Shown: positions 16,395-24,882 of the stretch, in pieces
How the letters are laid out: the number at the start of each line of letters is the position of its first letter
Position numbering within the stretch: position 1 is the first letter of the stretch
Source: SAR202 cluster bacterium
GTDB lineage: Bacteria; Chloroflexota; Dehalococcoidia; Lucifugimonadales; UBA6952
Direction of reading: 5' to 3'
DNA: 36,065 bases
Assembly (NCBI GenBank): GCA_009392515.1
Contig: VFGE01000016.1
Span: 1-36,065 of the forward strand
Position numbers and translations under genes: made by a program
Notes under the pieces: model-generated
Databases searched by the model: none
Told to the model about the DNA's origin: nothing
The model's input: the letters and a program-made list of their open reading frames with translations, nothing else

Positions 16395-18527
16395 ATGGCA
16401 AACTATTCAAAAAATGAAGCTCAAGAATGGGCATGGGAAAATTTAAAAGGTCAATGGACTACCCTTGTTACACCATTTGATTCCAACAATAAAATTGATG
16501 AAATTGGTTTAAGAAAAAATATTAAATACACCCAAAGCCTAGGAACTAAAGGTGCAGGTTGTACTTGGGGTATGGGTGAATTTTGGAGTCTTAGCCAAAA
16601 TGAAAGAAAAACAGTAATGGATATTACTGCCGATGAAGGTAGATCTAACTGGCTAATTGGTTCTCATATAAGCCATACATCAATGGTAGATATGCTAGAT
16701 TTAGCAGATCACGCTCAATCCACCGGGTTTGATTTACTCATTGTGGCAGCACCATATATGGTTGCACGCACAGAAGAACAGGTAATTGAATGGGTAAGTA
16801 CATTAGCCTCTCATACAAATCTTGCAATAATGTTTTATAATTCACCCCAATTTAATATAGTAATGAGCCCTCAGGGCCTTAATAAATTATGCCAAATACC
16901 TAATGTTGTAGGAGTAAAAGAAGCAAGTTTTAGTCAACAAACATCTATAGAAACACACTTATTAGTAGGAAAAAAAGCAATAATAAGTACCCCAGATGAA
17001 TGGATTTATAGAAAAGCAGAATCATTAGGATTTAAACAACAAGTTATGTTTGCAAACACATCAGACTGGAGATTTGATACACCAAATAACAACAATTATG
17101 TAAAGTTTATTGATAAAGCCTCAGAAGGCAATATCGACTGGAACTTCTATGACAAAAACATTAAAGCAATCAAAGATGTCTCAGATAAATGGTGGGGATA
17201 CACTGTGAAAAAATTTGGGGGCGCTTTACCATTAACCTTAGTTAAATACTGGGGAGAATTAATGGGTATGGCTAGCGGTGGTGTTCGCCAGCCTTTTTCA
17301 GAATTAACCGAAAGTGAAAAAGAACAAATTAAATCTGATATCAGCTCAGTAATTTCTTTGAATAATATCCCTAATAAAACTCAAAATAATTTAGCTGGAG
17401 AACTAAGTTCAAACGTCTATACTACAGATTTAATTGCTAAAAATGGTAATGGCCACAAAAATGGTAATGGCCACAAAAATGGTCTTGGTTCATTTTCTGA
17501 TGCTAGGCCTACAGGATTTGACTCAGGTATGATGCTAATGGTAAGTGTTCAAGACGTTAAAGAAGCTCTTGAAGCCGAAAAAGGTGGAGCTGATGTTGTA
17601 GATGTGAAAAATTTACAAGAAGCAATGGTGGGATCTGGGCATCCCCTTATTGTAAAAGAAGTAAGAGAAATTATACCCGAAGAAAAACATGTAAGTGTTA
17701 CTTTAGGAGTAGTACCTAATCAACCCGGTACAGTTGCTATGGCAACTCATGCTGCTGCCTCTTTAAAGGCTACATCGGTTAAAGTAGGATTTATCAAAGC
17801 TGATTACGAAACTGCACTCGATGTTTTAAAAGAAGCAAAAAAAGCTCTGGAAGGTACTGAGACTAAATTAATTGGATCTTTATTTGCTGATAATGTTCTT
17901 TATGAAGAGGGGTTAGATCCTGAATGTATGGTTACTCTTGCCAAAGAAAGTGGTTGCGATGGATGGCTTATAGATACTCTTACCAAAGATGGAAGAAATT
18001 TATTTGACTTTATACCTGAAGCAAAACTTAGAGAAATGGTTTTTGAAAGTAAAAAACTTGGACTCAGTACAGCTTTATCTGGGCATCTCAAATTAACAGA
18101 TCTTGATGAACTAGCTAGAATAAATCCTGATATTGTTGGTGTAAGAGGAGCTGTCTGTTCTACCGGCGACAGAGATAGAGCTGTTGCTTGGGAAGCAGTA
18201 GCAAAATTTAAATCAGAATTAGATAAGAGGAAAAGTGGTGAAATAGAAGTACATGATAAGCCAAGTACTAATTCCGAAGAATGGAATATCATTGACGGAA
18301 GAGGTAAAACTTGTGCAGGTGTATTAGCTGCTTTAACAAATCAAATAAATGAAAATCCATATTCATATGTTGAAGCCATTTTAGCTGATGCTCTAAATAT
18401 CTATGATGTAATTGTCTGGGCTGAAGAAGGAAATCATGAAGTAATAACTAAAAGAACTGATGCTGATGGTTCTGTCCGTGTTCTTTTTAAGCCTAATGCA
18501 ATGCGTTTAAAAGAATCATCAAAATAA
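16395..18527 (+). CDS. Triple fusion: DapA-like aldolase, MfnB-type furan phosphate synthase, TusA-like domain
   Basis: This is a 710-residue protein of three recognisable parts. Residues 1-320 form a DapA/NAL-family class I aldolase barrel with Schiff-base Lys175 (GVKEAS) and Tyr148 (FYNSP). The GTTGE loop is replaced by CTWGMGEFW, so its substrate differs from DapA. Residues 349-365 are an Asn-Gly-His-Lys repeat linker. Residues 378-612 match MfnB (DUF556), the enzyme that builds (5-formylfuran-3-yl)methyl phosphate from two glyceraldehyde 3-phosphates: DVKN (Lys405), VKVGF (Lys463), DTLTKDG (Asp527, Lys531), LFDF and GVRGAVCSTGDR are all present. Residues 630-700 resemble TusA: DGRGKTCAGVLAAL with Cys640 at the persulfide position, Ala replacing the usual Pro. 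AGGAG lies six bases before the ATG. The hydrolase-like gene follows after 22 bases. The substrate, pathway and role of the fusion are unknown. Confidence 0.85.
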   Translation: MANYSKNEAQEWAWENLKGQWTTLVTPFDSNNKIDEIGLRKNIKYTQSLGTKGAGCTWGMGEFWSLSQNERKTVMDITADEGRSNWLIGSHISHTSMVDMLDLADHAQSTGFDLLIVAAPYMVARTEEQVIEWVSTLASHTNLAIMFYNSPQFNIVMSPQGLNKLCQIPNVVGVKEASFSQQTSIETHLLVGKKAIISTPDEWIYRKAESLGFKQQVMFANTSDWRFDTPNNNNYVKFIDKASEGNIDWNFYDKNIKAIKDVSDKWWGYTVKKFGGALPLTLVKYWGELMGMASGGVRQPFSELTESEKEQIKSDISSVISLNNIPNKTQNNLAGELSSNVYTTDLIAKNGNGHKNGNGHKNGLGSFSDARPTGFDSGMMLMVSVQDVKEALEAEKGGADVVDVKNLQEAMVGSGHPLIVKEVREIIPEEKHVSVTLGVVPNQPGTVAMATHAAASLKATSVKVGFIKADYETALDVLKEAKKALEGTETKLIGSLFADNVLYEEGLDPECMVTLAKESGCDGWLIDTLTKDGRNLFDFIPEAKLREMVFESKKLGLSTALSGHLKLTDLDELARINPDIVGVRGAVCSTGDRDRAVAWEAVAKFKSELDKRKSGEIEVHDKPSTNSEEWNIIDGRGKTCAGVLAALTNQINENPYSYVEAILADALNIYDVIVWAEEGNHEVITKRTDADGSVRVLFKPNAMRLKESSK
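17441..17483 (+). repeat. Tandem 18-base repeat encoding an Asn-Gly-His-Lys linker
   Basis: Two perfect copies of AAATGGTAATGGCCACAA (17441-17458 and 17459-17476) plus a partial third (17477-17483) lie inside the fusion gene. They encode a flexible, histidine-containing linker between the aldolase and MfnB domains. Copy number could vary by slippage without shifting the frame. Confidence 0.9.
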
Positions 18528-18549
18528 CCTGTATTGGAAAATCTATAAT

Positions 18550-19350
18550 ATGGCCGATTTATCTAATATTTCTATTTTAGATCATGAAGAAATAAGCGAT
18601 TTTATTTTTATAAATCGTGATAATTGGAATTCACCTCAAGAATCATCTGAAGATCATTTGATCGAAATAGATAACGATGCTTCAATAAATGCGCGGTTTT
18701 ATTTTAAAAACCCTGATTCGACAAATATTTTGCTGTTTCATGCTAATGCTGAATCACCAATAGATTATGATGGCTTAAAACAAGATTTCTTCAGCATTAA
18801 TGTAAATCTTTTTGTAGCAAGTTATCGCGGATACGGTAATGGAATAGGTACTCCAACAATAATTAATTCTTTACATGATTCTGAAAATATCTTTGATTAT
18901 TTTAAGAAAGTATTATCTGATAAAAATGCAAACGGCCCGATAATTATTATGGGAAAAGCTATTGGATCTTTATCTGCTTTATATATTGCATCTCATCACA
19001 ATGAAGAAATATCAGGGATTATTACTGAAAGTTCATTTTCAGGCCCAAAGTACTGTGCTGAAATATCTGGTGTAGAATTAACACAAGACCAGCAAAATGA
19101 ATTAGAAAATTTTTCCCACGAATTATGCAATTCTATAACTAGTCCGGCTCTTTTAATTCATGGGGAAGCTGATTTTATGATACCAATCACAGAAGCACAA
19201 ATTCTTTTTGATCTTCTAGGTAGTAAGGCTAAAGATATAATAACCATACCAGAAGCTGATCATGGCAACTTAGTAATACTTGGTGAAGAATATTATTGGT
19301 GGGCAATTGAAGAATTCATTTATACCCACTGTAACATAAGCCCGTATTAA
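18550..19350 (+). CDS. Alpha/beta-hydrolase-fold protein lacking the nucleophilic serine
   Basis: This 266-residue protein has the fold signature of the Bem46/ABHD13-like (COG1073) hydrolases: LLFHANAE near residue 61, YRGYGNGIGTPT at 92-103, an acid-bearing loop HGEADFMIP (Asp208) and ADHGN (His238). The nucleophile elbow reads GKAIG (135-139), so the expected serine is alanine (codon GCT at 18958-18960 region). Asp and His of the triad remain. It may therefore be a non-hydrolytic binding protein, or use another residue. It begins 22 bases after the triple-fusion gene on the same strand, suggesting a shared role. Its TAA overlaps the stop of norD on the other strand. Confidence 0.82.
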   Translation: MADLSNISILDHEEISDFIFINRDNWNSPQESSEDHLIEIDNDASINARFYFKNPDSTNILLFHANAESPIDYDGLKQDFFSINVNLFVASYRGYGNGIGTPTIINSLHDSENIFDYFKKVLSDKNANGPIIIMGKAIGSLSALYIASHHNEEISGIITESSFSGPKYCAEISGVELTQDQQNELENFSHELCNSITSPALLIHGEADFMIPITEAQILFDLLGSKAKDIITIPEADHGNLVILGEEYYWWAIEEFIYTHCNISPY

Positions 19351-22300
19351 AAAGTTAATTTCCTGTAAAGGGTAGGTAGCCTTGTTGGTAGGGAAGAAAT
19401 ATCATCTAATATCTCGTATCCCATATCTTGGCACATAGTTTTTAAATAATCATGTCCTGATTTATCAACAGTAAGACAAAAAGGTGTAATTCCTTTATGT
19501 CTTGCCTCTATCAATGCCATCCTCGTGTCATGAACTGCATATTCTTTTTCCACACCTTCTCGACTATATCCTCTATCTTGAGGTCTTCCATCACTTATCA
19601 AAAATAGTACTTTGGTTCTTGAATCTTGTTTTGCTAGTTTTGAAACAGCATGCCTAATAGCTGGTCCCATTCTTGTAGCATGTAACGGAGAAACTTTATC
19701 AATACGACGCTTAATACGTTCATTAAATTGTTCTTCTAGGTCTTTAATTACATAGTATTCAACATTTTCTCGACCATATCCAGAAAATCCATAAATACCA
19801 TACCTATCTCCAATTGTTTCCAAAGCATTAATAAGTAAAACTATACTTTCTTTTTCTAAATCAATTATTCGCTTGTAGCTACGTTTATTTTCAGCGCCTC
19901 GACGAGCTCTAAGCCAAACCATATATTCAACAGGATCATCTGGTGCATCCCAATCATCTGGATTTTTTCGTGATTCATCTATTGCTTCAGCTGTTGAGGC
20001 ACTCATATCTAAAAGAAAAGCAACTGAAACATCTCGCTCTATTTTATTTCGTCTCCAATGTACTTTATCAGAAGGAGATTCTCCTGCCCATTTATCTATA
20101 ATTGATTCGATAACTGCATCTAAATCAAAATCATCTCCATCTGGTAAATGTTTAATTTTCCGATAAACTTCTGGCATAAGCATTTCGAATTGTCGTTTTA
20201 TTTGATTCATTAGTTGGCGATAATCACTAACGGTTTGTTGATAAAATTCCGTGTCTCCTTCCGTCATAGGTTTTTCTTTCACTAGACACCATCTCGGTCT
20301 GTAATCAACAGCTCGAAAATCCCATTCATCATAAACGTATGATTTTTCTTCTTGGACTGTTAAGGATTCTCCCTCGTCATCTTGGTGAGGAATCGGAGCA
20401 TATCCCTCTTTTTGCTGATCATTTTGAGGAGCTTGTGATTCTTTCATCAAATTCTGTATAAAGTTTGAAAGCTCTTCATCAAATTGCCCAGATTCTGCAT
20501 CAAGTTCCAATTCTGCGCTATCAGCAAGCATCTGTTGAAGCATTTCTTCAGTAATTTCAATCCCTTCTCCCATCGAAGATTGACTATCAGTTTGATTGAG
20601 TTTCATCTTTTCTAACAATTGGCTCAATTCAGGTTTGAAATCACCACGAAAATCAACTTGAGGAGGTGATTCATAGTCCTGAGACTCCCCTAAATCACCA
20701 AAATCAGGAGAAGAATTAGCAGTCATCTGCTGCAATAAATTTTCCATCTCTTCATTTGACATTTCTTCTTCAATTTCTGTATCAATTTCAGACCAATCTT
20801 CTTCAGGTAATTCTGTATTTGGAAAGTCTGCAATTAAATCATATATCCTTAAAGTTGCTTCTGCAGAATCTTCAACAGTTGTATCTTCTGTAAGAACTTT
20901 ATTAAAAATTTGTAATAATAACTTAGCCTCTTCAATATATGCCGTTGGGCAAGGCAATCCTTGAAATTGTTGTAGACTAAACCTCACAAGAAATTCAACC
21001 ATGGCTTCTTGCAATGGCATTTCTTCAATATCAGGTCTGTCTTCCATAGAATCTTGTTGAACTCTCTTGTACAAACCAGCCAAACCAGGATATTTATTCC
21101 TGATTACATAATCTAGCCGCCCATCTTCGACAACAGTAAATAAATCTAATGCTAATTTCCTATTAGGGAAAAGGTTAAAATATCTCCCCATATCAGTTAC
21201 GTGAGATTTTTCCACATTTGGGGCAGATGTTTCTTGGCTCTCATCAACCAAATCGATTTCTACATGGCTTTTATGTTGTTCAATTGCTTCGGTTTCTCTT
21301 TGCAACCGACTATCAATAAAATTTGAGGATTCTTGCTCAAAATCAAACTCAAAACTTCCAAATTCAATTCGAGCTACTTGATGAGTTGAAATAACTTTAA
21401 ATAACCCAAAATTAAGATCCTTATTATCATAATAGTCTGAAATGTGAGGCAAATAAACGACATTTCCTTCAGTTGTTGCGTAATTTGCAGATACCCAACC
21501 TATATTCTTGGCTACCAACTCGGCACTATTCCCTATTTCTATATCTGCACCAGCAAGAGCTCTGCAATAAATCCTTAGTACTCCTTGGACTTTTTCAAGT
21601 TCAACTGATGACGATAAATCATCAATTACTCTTTCAGAAGTTGTTGATTCAATTTTGAAAAAAGCCAATCCGCCTTCAACATTATTATTTAGTAACTCAA
21701 TACCTCGATTGAACCAGACTTCAATTTGGTTAATGGTAATCTGGTTTACTAATTGAGGAGCGTTTTGTAGGAAAGCAAAAACAGCTTCGCTCGATATTGG
21801 AAGTAGTTGTTCAGCTAAATCTAAAAATTTACTTTGATAATTTTCATCTAATCCAGATAAAGATTTTGAGGTTTCGTTAAGAAATAATGAAAGGTTTGGT
21901 AAATTATTTTTAGCAATACTTGCCGATAAATTAATAAACCTTCCTCGTTGTGATTGTTCAAAACTTTGTATAAATCTTGGAGCATATTCAAAACAACTTT
22001 TAACTTCTCTCCAATTATTTTCAGCAACTGAAGATACCATTTTTATAAAATCACTTCTATTTGAATCTATTGAAGGCAATACATCTTTACTTAATATCAA
22101 ACATTCAGTGGCTACATCAATTGATTTTCTGGAAATTAATTCTACGAAATCTCCAAATTCTCGCAATTCTGTATCAGTTAAATCTTCTAGTATTGAACCT
22201 GAACTCTCAAAAAACTTAGATGCTAAAGCACTAGATTTCCAAGTGCCTTTGTATAATCGACTTCCTAACTCTGCCCAGTCTGACATTTTTTTCGCATTAA

Positions 22301-22634
22301 GATTTTGTAATCTAGGTCCTGTACTCGATTTAAAAAATGATACAGCCAAACCAGGTGATTGATCACATAAATTTAAACCACATTGACCCCAATGAAGTAA
22401 ATCAGCACCCGAAACAAATTTTGAAACATCTGAGCTTGATTTATAGTACTCTGCAGCAGCTTCCCATGATCTAACAGTTTTCTGGGCAATTTGGACTCCC
22501 TGTCGAGCCCAACTACTAAAATATGGCTCTTCAATTATAGAAAGTATGTTATTTACAGCGGTTTTGAATTCGTCTAATACTGAAGAAGGAAATTTGGATA
22601 ACTCTAATTCAATATCTTTTATTTCTTCTTTCAT
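19347..22634 (-). CDS. norD: NorD/CbbO-like VWA protein with long N-terminal repeat region
   Basis: This is a 1095-residue protein whose C-terminal third is a NorD/CbbO-type von Willebrand A domain. The metal-ion-dependent adhesion site is complete: Asp876-x-Ser878-x-Ser880, Thr987 and Asp1015 (SDGRPQD), followed by the NorD-typical DTRMALIEARHKGITPF and the LP-x-LYRKLT end. The middle (residues 380-560) has the NorD-like ISTHQVARIEFGSFEF and FTVVEDGRLDYVIR segments, then an acidic linker (about 605-765). Residues 40-340 consist of about eight degenerate 36-42-residue helical repeats. With its AAA+ partner NorQ (23219-24112), such proteins insert metal into or remodel a client enzyme such as NO reductase or Rubisco. 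No such client is in the window. AGGA is six bases before the ATG, overlapping the end of the NUDIX gene. Confidence 0.88.
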   Translation of the reverse strand: MKEEIKDIELELSKFPSSVLDEFKTAVNNILSIIEEPYFSSWARQGVQIAQKTVRSWEAAAEYYKSSSDVSKFVSGADLLHWGQCGLNLCDQSPGLAVSFFKSSTGPRLQNLNAKKMSDWAELGSRLYKGTWKSSALASKFFESSGSILEDLTDTELREFGDFVELISRKSIDVATECLILSKDVLPSIDSNRSDFIKMVSSVAENNWREVKSCFEYAPRFIQSFEQSQRGRFINLSASIAKNNLPNLSLFLNETSKSLSGLDENYQSKFLDLAEQLLPISSEAVFAFLQNAPQLVNQITINQIEVWFNRGIELLNNNVEGGLAFFKIESTTSERVIDDLSSSVELEKVQGVLRIYCRALAGADIEIGNSAELVAKNIGWVSANYATTEGNVVYLPHISDYYDNKDLNFGLFKVISTHQVARIEFGSFEFDFEQESSNFIDSRLQRETEAIEQHKSHVEIDLVDESQETSAPNVEKSHVTDMGRYFNLFPNRKLALDLFTVVEDGRLDYVIRNKYPGLAGLYKRVQQDSMEDRPDIEEMPLQEAMVEFLVRFSLQQFQGLPCPTAYIEEAKLLLQIFNKVLTEDTTVEDSAEATLRIYDLIADFPNTELPEEDWSEIDTEIEEEMSNEEMENLLQQMTANSSPDFGDLGESQDYESPPQVDFRGDFKPELSQLLEKMKLNQTDSQSSMGEGIEITEEMLQQMLADSAELELDAESGQFDEELSNFIQNLMKESQAPQNDQQKEGYAPIPHQDDEGESLTVQEEKSYVYDEWDFRAVDYRPRWCLVKEKPMTEGDTEFYQQTVSDYRQLMNQIKRQFEMLMPEVYRKIKHLPDGDDFDLDAVIESIIDKWAGESPSDKVHWRRNKIERDVSVAFLLDMSASTAEAIDESRKNPDDWDAPDDPVEYMVWLRARRGAENKRSYKRIIDLEKESIVLLINALETIGDRYGIYGFSGYGRENVEYYVIKDLEEQFNERIKRRIDKVSPLHATRMGPAIRHAVSKLAKQDSRTKVLFLISDGRPQDRGYSREGVEKEYAVHDTRMALIEARHKGITPFCLTVDKSGHDYLKTMCQDMGYEILDDISSLPTRLPTLYRKLTF

Positions 22635-22635
22635 T

Positions 22636-23208
22636 TTATATCCTTTTGGTCCAGCCAGATTTCATGATAATATCCAAGAATTGTTTAAGCATTCTTGCAG
22701 TTGCACCCCATATTATGTGGTCATTAAAGAAATAAACCCTAGACTGAAATTCCTCTTCTTTGTCTTCATAATTATCAGGATTTAAAAGTAGTTTTATTGG
22801 CACTTCTAGGACTTCAGCAACCTCTTCAGTACTAGGACTGAATTCATATGGATAAGGAATAGTCCCTACAAATGGATGGATTCGAAATCCGGCCCGAGTT
22901 CTAGTTTCACTTAGGTCTCCTATTAGTGTTATATCTTCGATATTGATTCCCATCTCTTCAAACACTTCTCTTTTCGCTGTATCTGTTAGATGATTATCTT
23001 CTGGATCCTGTGCACCACCTGGGAAACATATATCACCTTTATTAAACTCTACAAGTTCTGTACGTTTGTTAAACAATATGCAGTAATCGCCATCTTTAGG
23101 ATAAAGTAATAAACACACTGCTGAATTCCACAAAGTTTCATCTGACAATATTTCAGGATCAGAAGAACTTAATATTGTACTTAATTCTACTAAATCTGGA
23201 TTCAACAA
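22636..23208 (-). CDS. NUDIX hydrolase, CoA-pyrophosphatase type
   Basis: This 190-residue NUDIX protein is of the type that hydrolyses CoA or its derivatives to 4'-phosphopantetheine and 3',5'-ADP. The NUDIX box starts at residue 63 (PGGAQDPED) and ends with KREVFEEMGI at 79-88, with the spaced acidic insertion typical of the CoA group. KRTELVEFNKGDICFPGG precedes it, in place of the usual VRxHxGxxxFPGG. The start is TTG 23208, five bases after AGGGGGT, which overlaps the norQ stop. It is one base from norD. Its place between norQ and norD, with coaE upstream, is notable. Substrate is inferred from subfamily and context only. Confidence 0.82.
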   Translation of the reverse strand: MLNPDLVELSTILSSSDPEILSDETLWNSAVCLLLYPKDGDYCILFNKRTELVEFNKGDICFPGGAQDPEDNHLTDTAKREVFEEMGINIEDITLIGDLSETRTRAGFRIHPFVGTIPYPYEFSPSTEEVAEVLEVPIKLLLNPDNYEDKEEEFQSRVYFFNDHIIWGATARMLKQFLDIIMKSGWTKRI

Positions 23209-23218
23209 GTTTTACCCC

Positions 23219-24112
23219 CTATTCAAAAATAGACATTATTACTTCAGTAATACTTTTCTGCACTTCTTGATCATCAGTAACGCCCCATACTACAGCTGAT
23301 TGGCATGCTCGTCGCGGTGGTATTCCATGTTTAATTAGTTTTCCAGCATAGATTAGTAATCTCGTGCTTGCTCCCTCTTGCAAACCGTGATCTTTTAAGT
23401 TTCGTACTTTTTCTCCTAGTCTAGCTAAAGACTCGGCCATTGCACTATCTACACCACTTTCATGAGCTATAACTTTTGATTCAGAATCTTGATCAGGGTA
23501 ATCAAATTCAAGAGCAACGAATCTTTGCCTAGTACTATGTTTTAGGTCCTTTAATGCACTTTGGTATCCAGGATTATAAGACATACATAATAAAAATCCA
23601 TCGTCTGCTTGAACGACTTGTCCTCGCTTTTCAATTGGTAATAATCTTCTATGATCAGTTAGTGGATGGATTAAAACAGTTGTATCTTTTCTTGCCTCTA
23701 CAACTTCATCCAAATAACATATTGCCCCTGCCCGAACTGCTCGCGTCAAAGGACCGTCAATCCATTTTGTTTCTTCTCCTTCAAGAAGGTATCGACCAAC
23801 CAGATCACTTGCAGTTAAGTCTTCGTGGCAAGCTATTGTAATTAAAGGTAATCCAGAACCCGTATCATCATTTGTTTTTGTTGTTTTAATTTTAGTTACA
23901 GGTCTACCCAAGCGCCATGCCATATGTTCAACAAATCGTGTTTTCCCACAACCAGTAGGACCTTTAAGAAGAACTGGTATTCTTTGTTTGTATGCCGCCT
24001 CAAACATTTCGACTTCATCAGTTACGGGAACATAAAATGGTTCTTCTTCAACAGTATATTCTTCTATCATAAATTCCTGAGCTAAATTGCGATTACTTTT
24101 CTTTTGAGTCAC
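23219..24112 (-). CDS. norQ: CbbQ/NirQ/NorQ-type AAA+ ATPase
   Basis: This is a MoxR-class AAA+ ATPase of the CbbQ/NirQ/NorQ group. I place the start at GTG 24112, which overlaps the coaE stop (GTGA) and has GGAGGG four bases upstream, giving 297 residues. An ATG at 24142 would overlap coaE by 34 bases. Walker A GPTGCGKT is at 51-58, [16 protein letters not shown] near 95-110, and Walker [12 protein letters not shown] around 131-141, all typical of this group. It acts with a VWA partner of NorD/CbbO type, found two genes downstream at 19347-22634. The client protein is not evident. Confidence 0.92.
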   Translation of the reverse strand: MTQKKSNRNLAQEFMIEEYTVEEEPFYVPVTDEVEMFEAAYKQRIPVLLKGPTGCGKTRFVEHMAWRLGRPVTKIKTTKTNDDTGSGLPLITIACHEDLTASDLVGRYLLEGEETKWIDGPLTRAVRAGAICYLDEVVEARKDTTVLIHPLTDHRRLLPIEKRGQVVQADDGFLLCMSYNPGYQSALKDLKHSTRQRFVALEFDYPDQDSESKVIAHESGVDSAMAESLARLGEKVRNLKDHGLQEGASTRLLIYAGKLIKHGIPPRRACQSAVVWGVTDDQEVQKSITEVIMSIFE

Positions 24113-24714
24113 GTTACCCTCCCGTTTACTCTTGAATGCCATAAAGTTTTGACTTTTTCGTGAAGTTGTTCAATTGTTCCATCATTATCAATTACAACAT
24201 CTGCATGTTTTTCACGTTCATCGTTAGACATTTGTGATTGTATTCTCTTAATGATTTCTTCACGAGTAAAATTATTCCTTAATTGTACTCTTTCTATCAC
24301 AACTTCTTGATTTGCTTTAGCCAGCCATATTTCATCAGTCAAATCTTGCCAATTTGCTTCAATCAATATAGCAGCTTCCAATATAACTACATTAACTCCT
24401 TGATCAGAGAAATTTTTAATTTTTTCCTTAACTAAATCATGTATTATTGGGTGCATAAGTTTGTTAAGTTTATCCATTTCATTAGGATCGCTGAATACTA
24501 TTGATCCTAATTTTTTCCGATCAATCTGTTTGTCAGGTCCCACAATATCTTGACCAAAAACTGAAATTACTTTTCGCCAACCTTCAGAATCAGGAGTGTA
24601 TGCTTCGTGACCAACCTTATCTGCATCTATTACATCAACACCTAAAGATTTAAGTATCTCTGACACAGAACTTTTTCCAGACCCTATTCCGCCGATTAAA
24701 CCGATTACAAACAT
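24109..24714 (-). CDS. coaE: Dephospho-CoA kinase
   Basis: CoaE phosphorylates dephospho-CoA in the last step of coenzyme A synthesis. The 201-residue protein has the P-loop GGIGSGKSS at residues 8-16, the [10 protein letters not shown] substrate segment, [10 protein letters not shown], and [19 protein letters not shown] near the lid, all typical. GAGG precedes the ATG at seven bases. It is the first gene of a minus-strand unit with norQ, the NUDIX gene and norD, overlapping norQ by four bases. A well-formed promoter is visible at 24741-24770. Confidence 0.96.
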   Translation of the reverse strand: MFVIGLIGGIGSGKSSVSEILKSLGVDVIDADKVGHEAYTPDSEGWRKVISVFGQDIVGPDKQIDRKKLGSIVFSDPNEMDKLNKLMHPIIHDLVKEKIKNFSDQGVNVVILEAAILIEANWQDLTDEIWLAKANQEVVIERVQLRNNFTREEIIKRIQSQMSNDEREKHADVVIDNDGTIEQLHEKVKTLWHSRVNGRVT

Positions 24715-24740
24715 AATTTTTCCTCACAAACCATCGAATA

Positions 24741-24770
24741 ATTGTACATTCCAAAAGATCGAGGGGTCAA
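24741..24770 (-). promoter_or_regulatory. Promoter of the coaE-norQ-NUDIX-norD operon
   Basis: On the minus strand, TTGACC (24770-24765) and TACAAT (24746-24741) are 18 bases apart, each one mismatch from the sigma-70 consensus. Transcription would begin about 20 bases before the coaE ATG. The same 168-base gap also holds a TATAAT at 24795-24800 facing selA, but without a matching -35. Confidence 0.6.
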
Positions 24771-24882
24771 GCAAGAATTTGAGGTAAATTAGTTTATAAT
24801 GACTTAGTTGAGAGTTTGGTTTAATATATACATATATAAAATAACTACAAGCAACTTAATTTAATCCATTTAGAAGATTATA

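Noticed and set aside
9553-18527. The two DapA-type genes as a simple duplication
   Set aside because: The fused copy lacks the GTTGE loop and differs widely in sequence and length, so it is a different subfamily rather than a recent copy of dapA.
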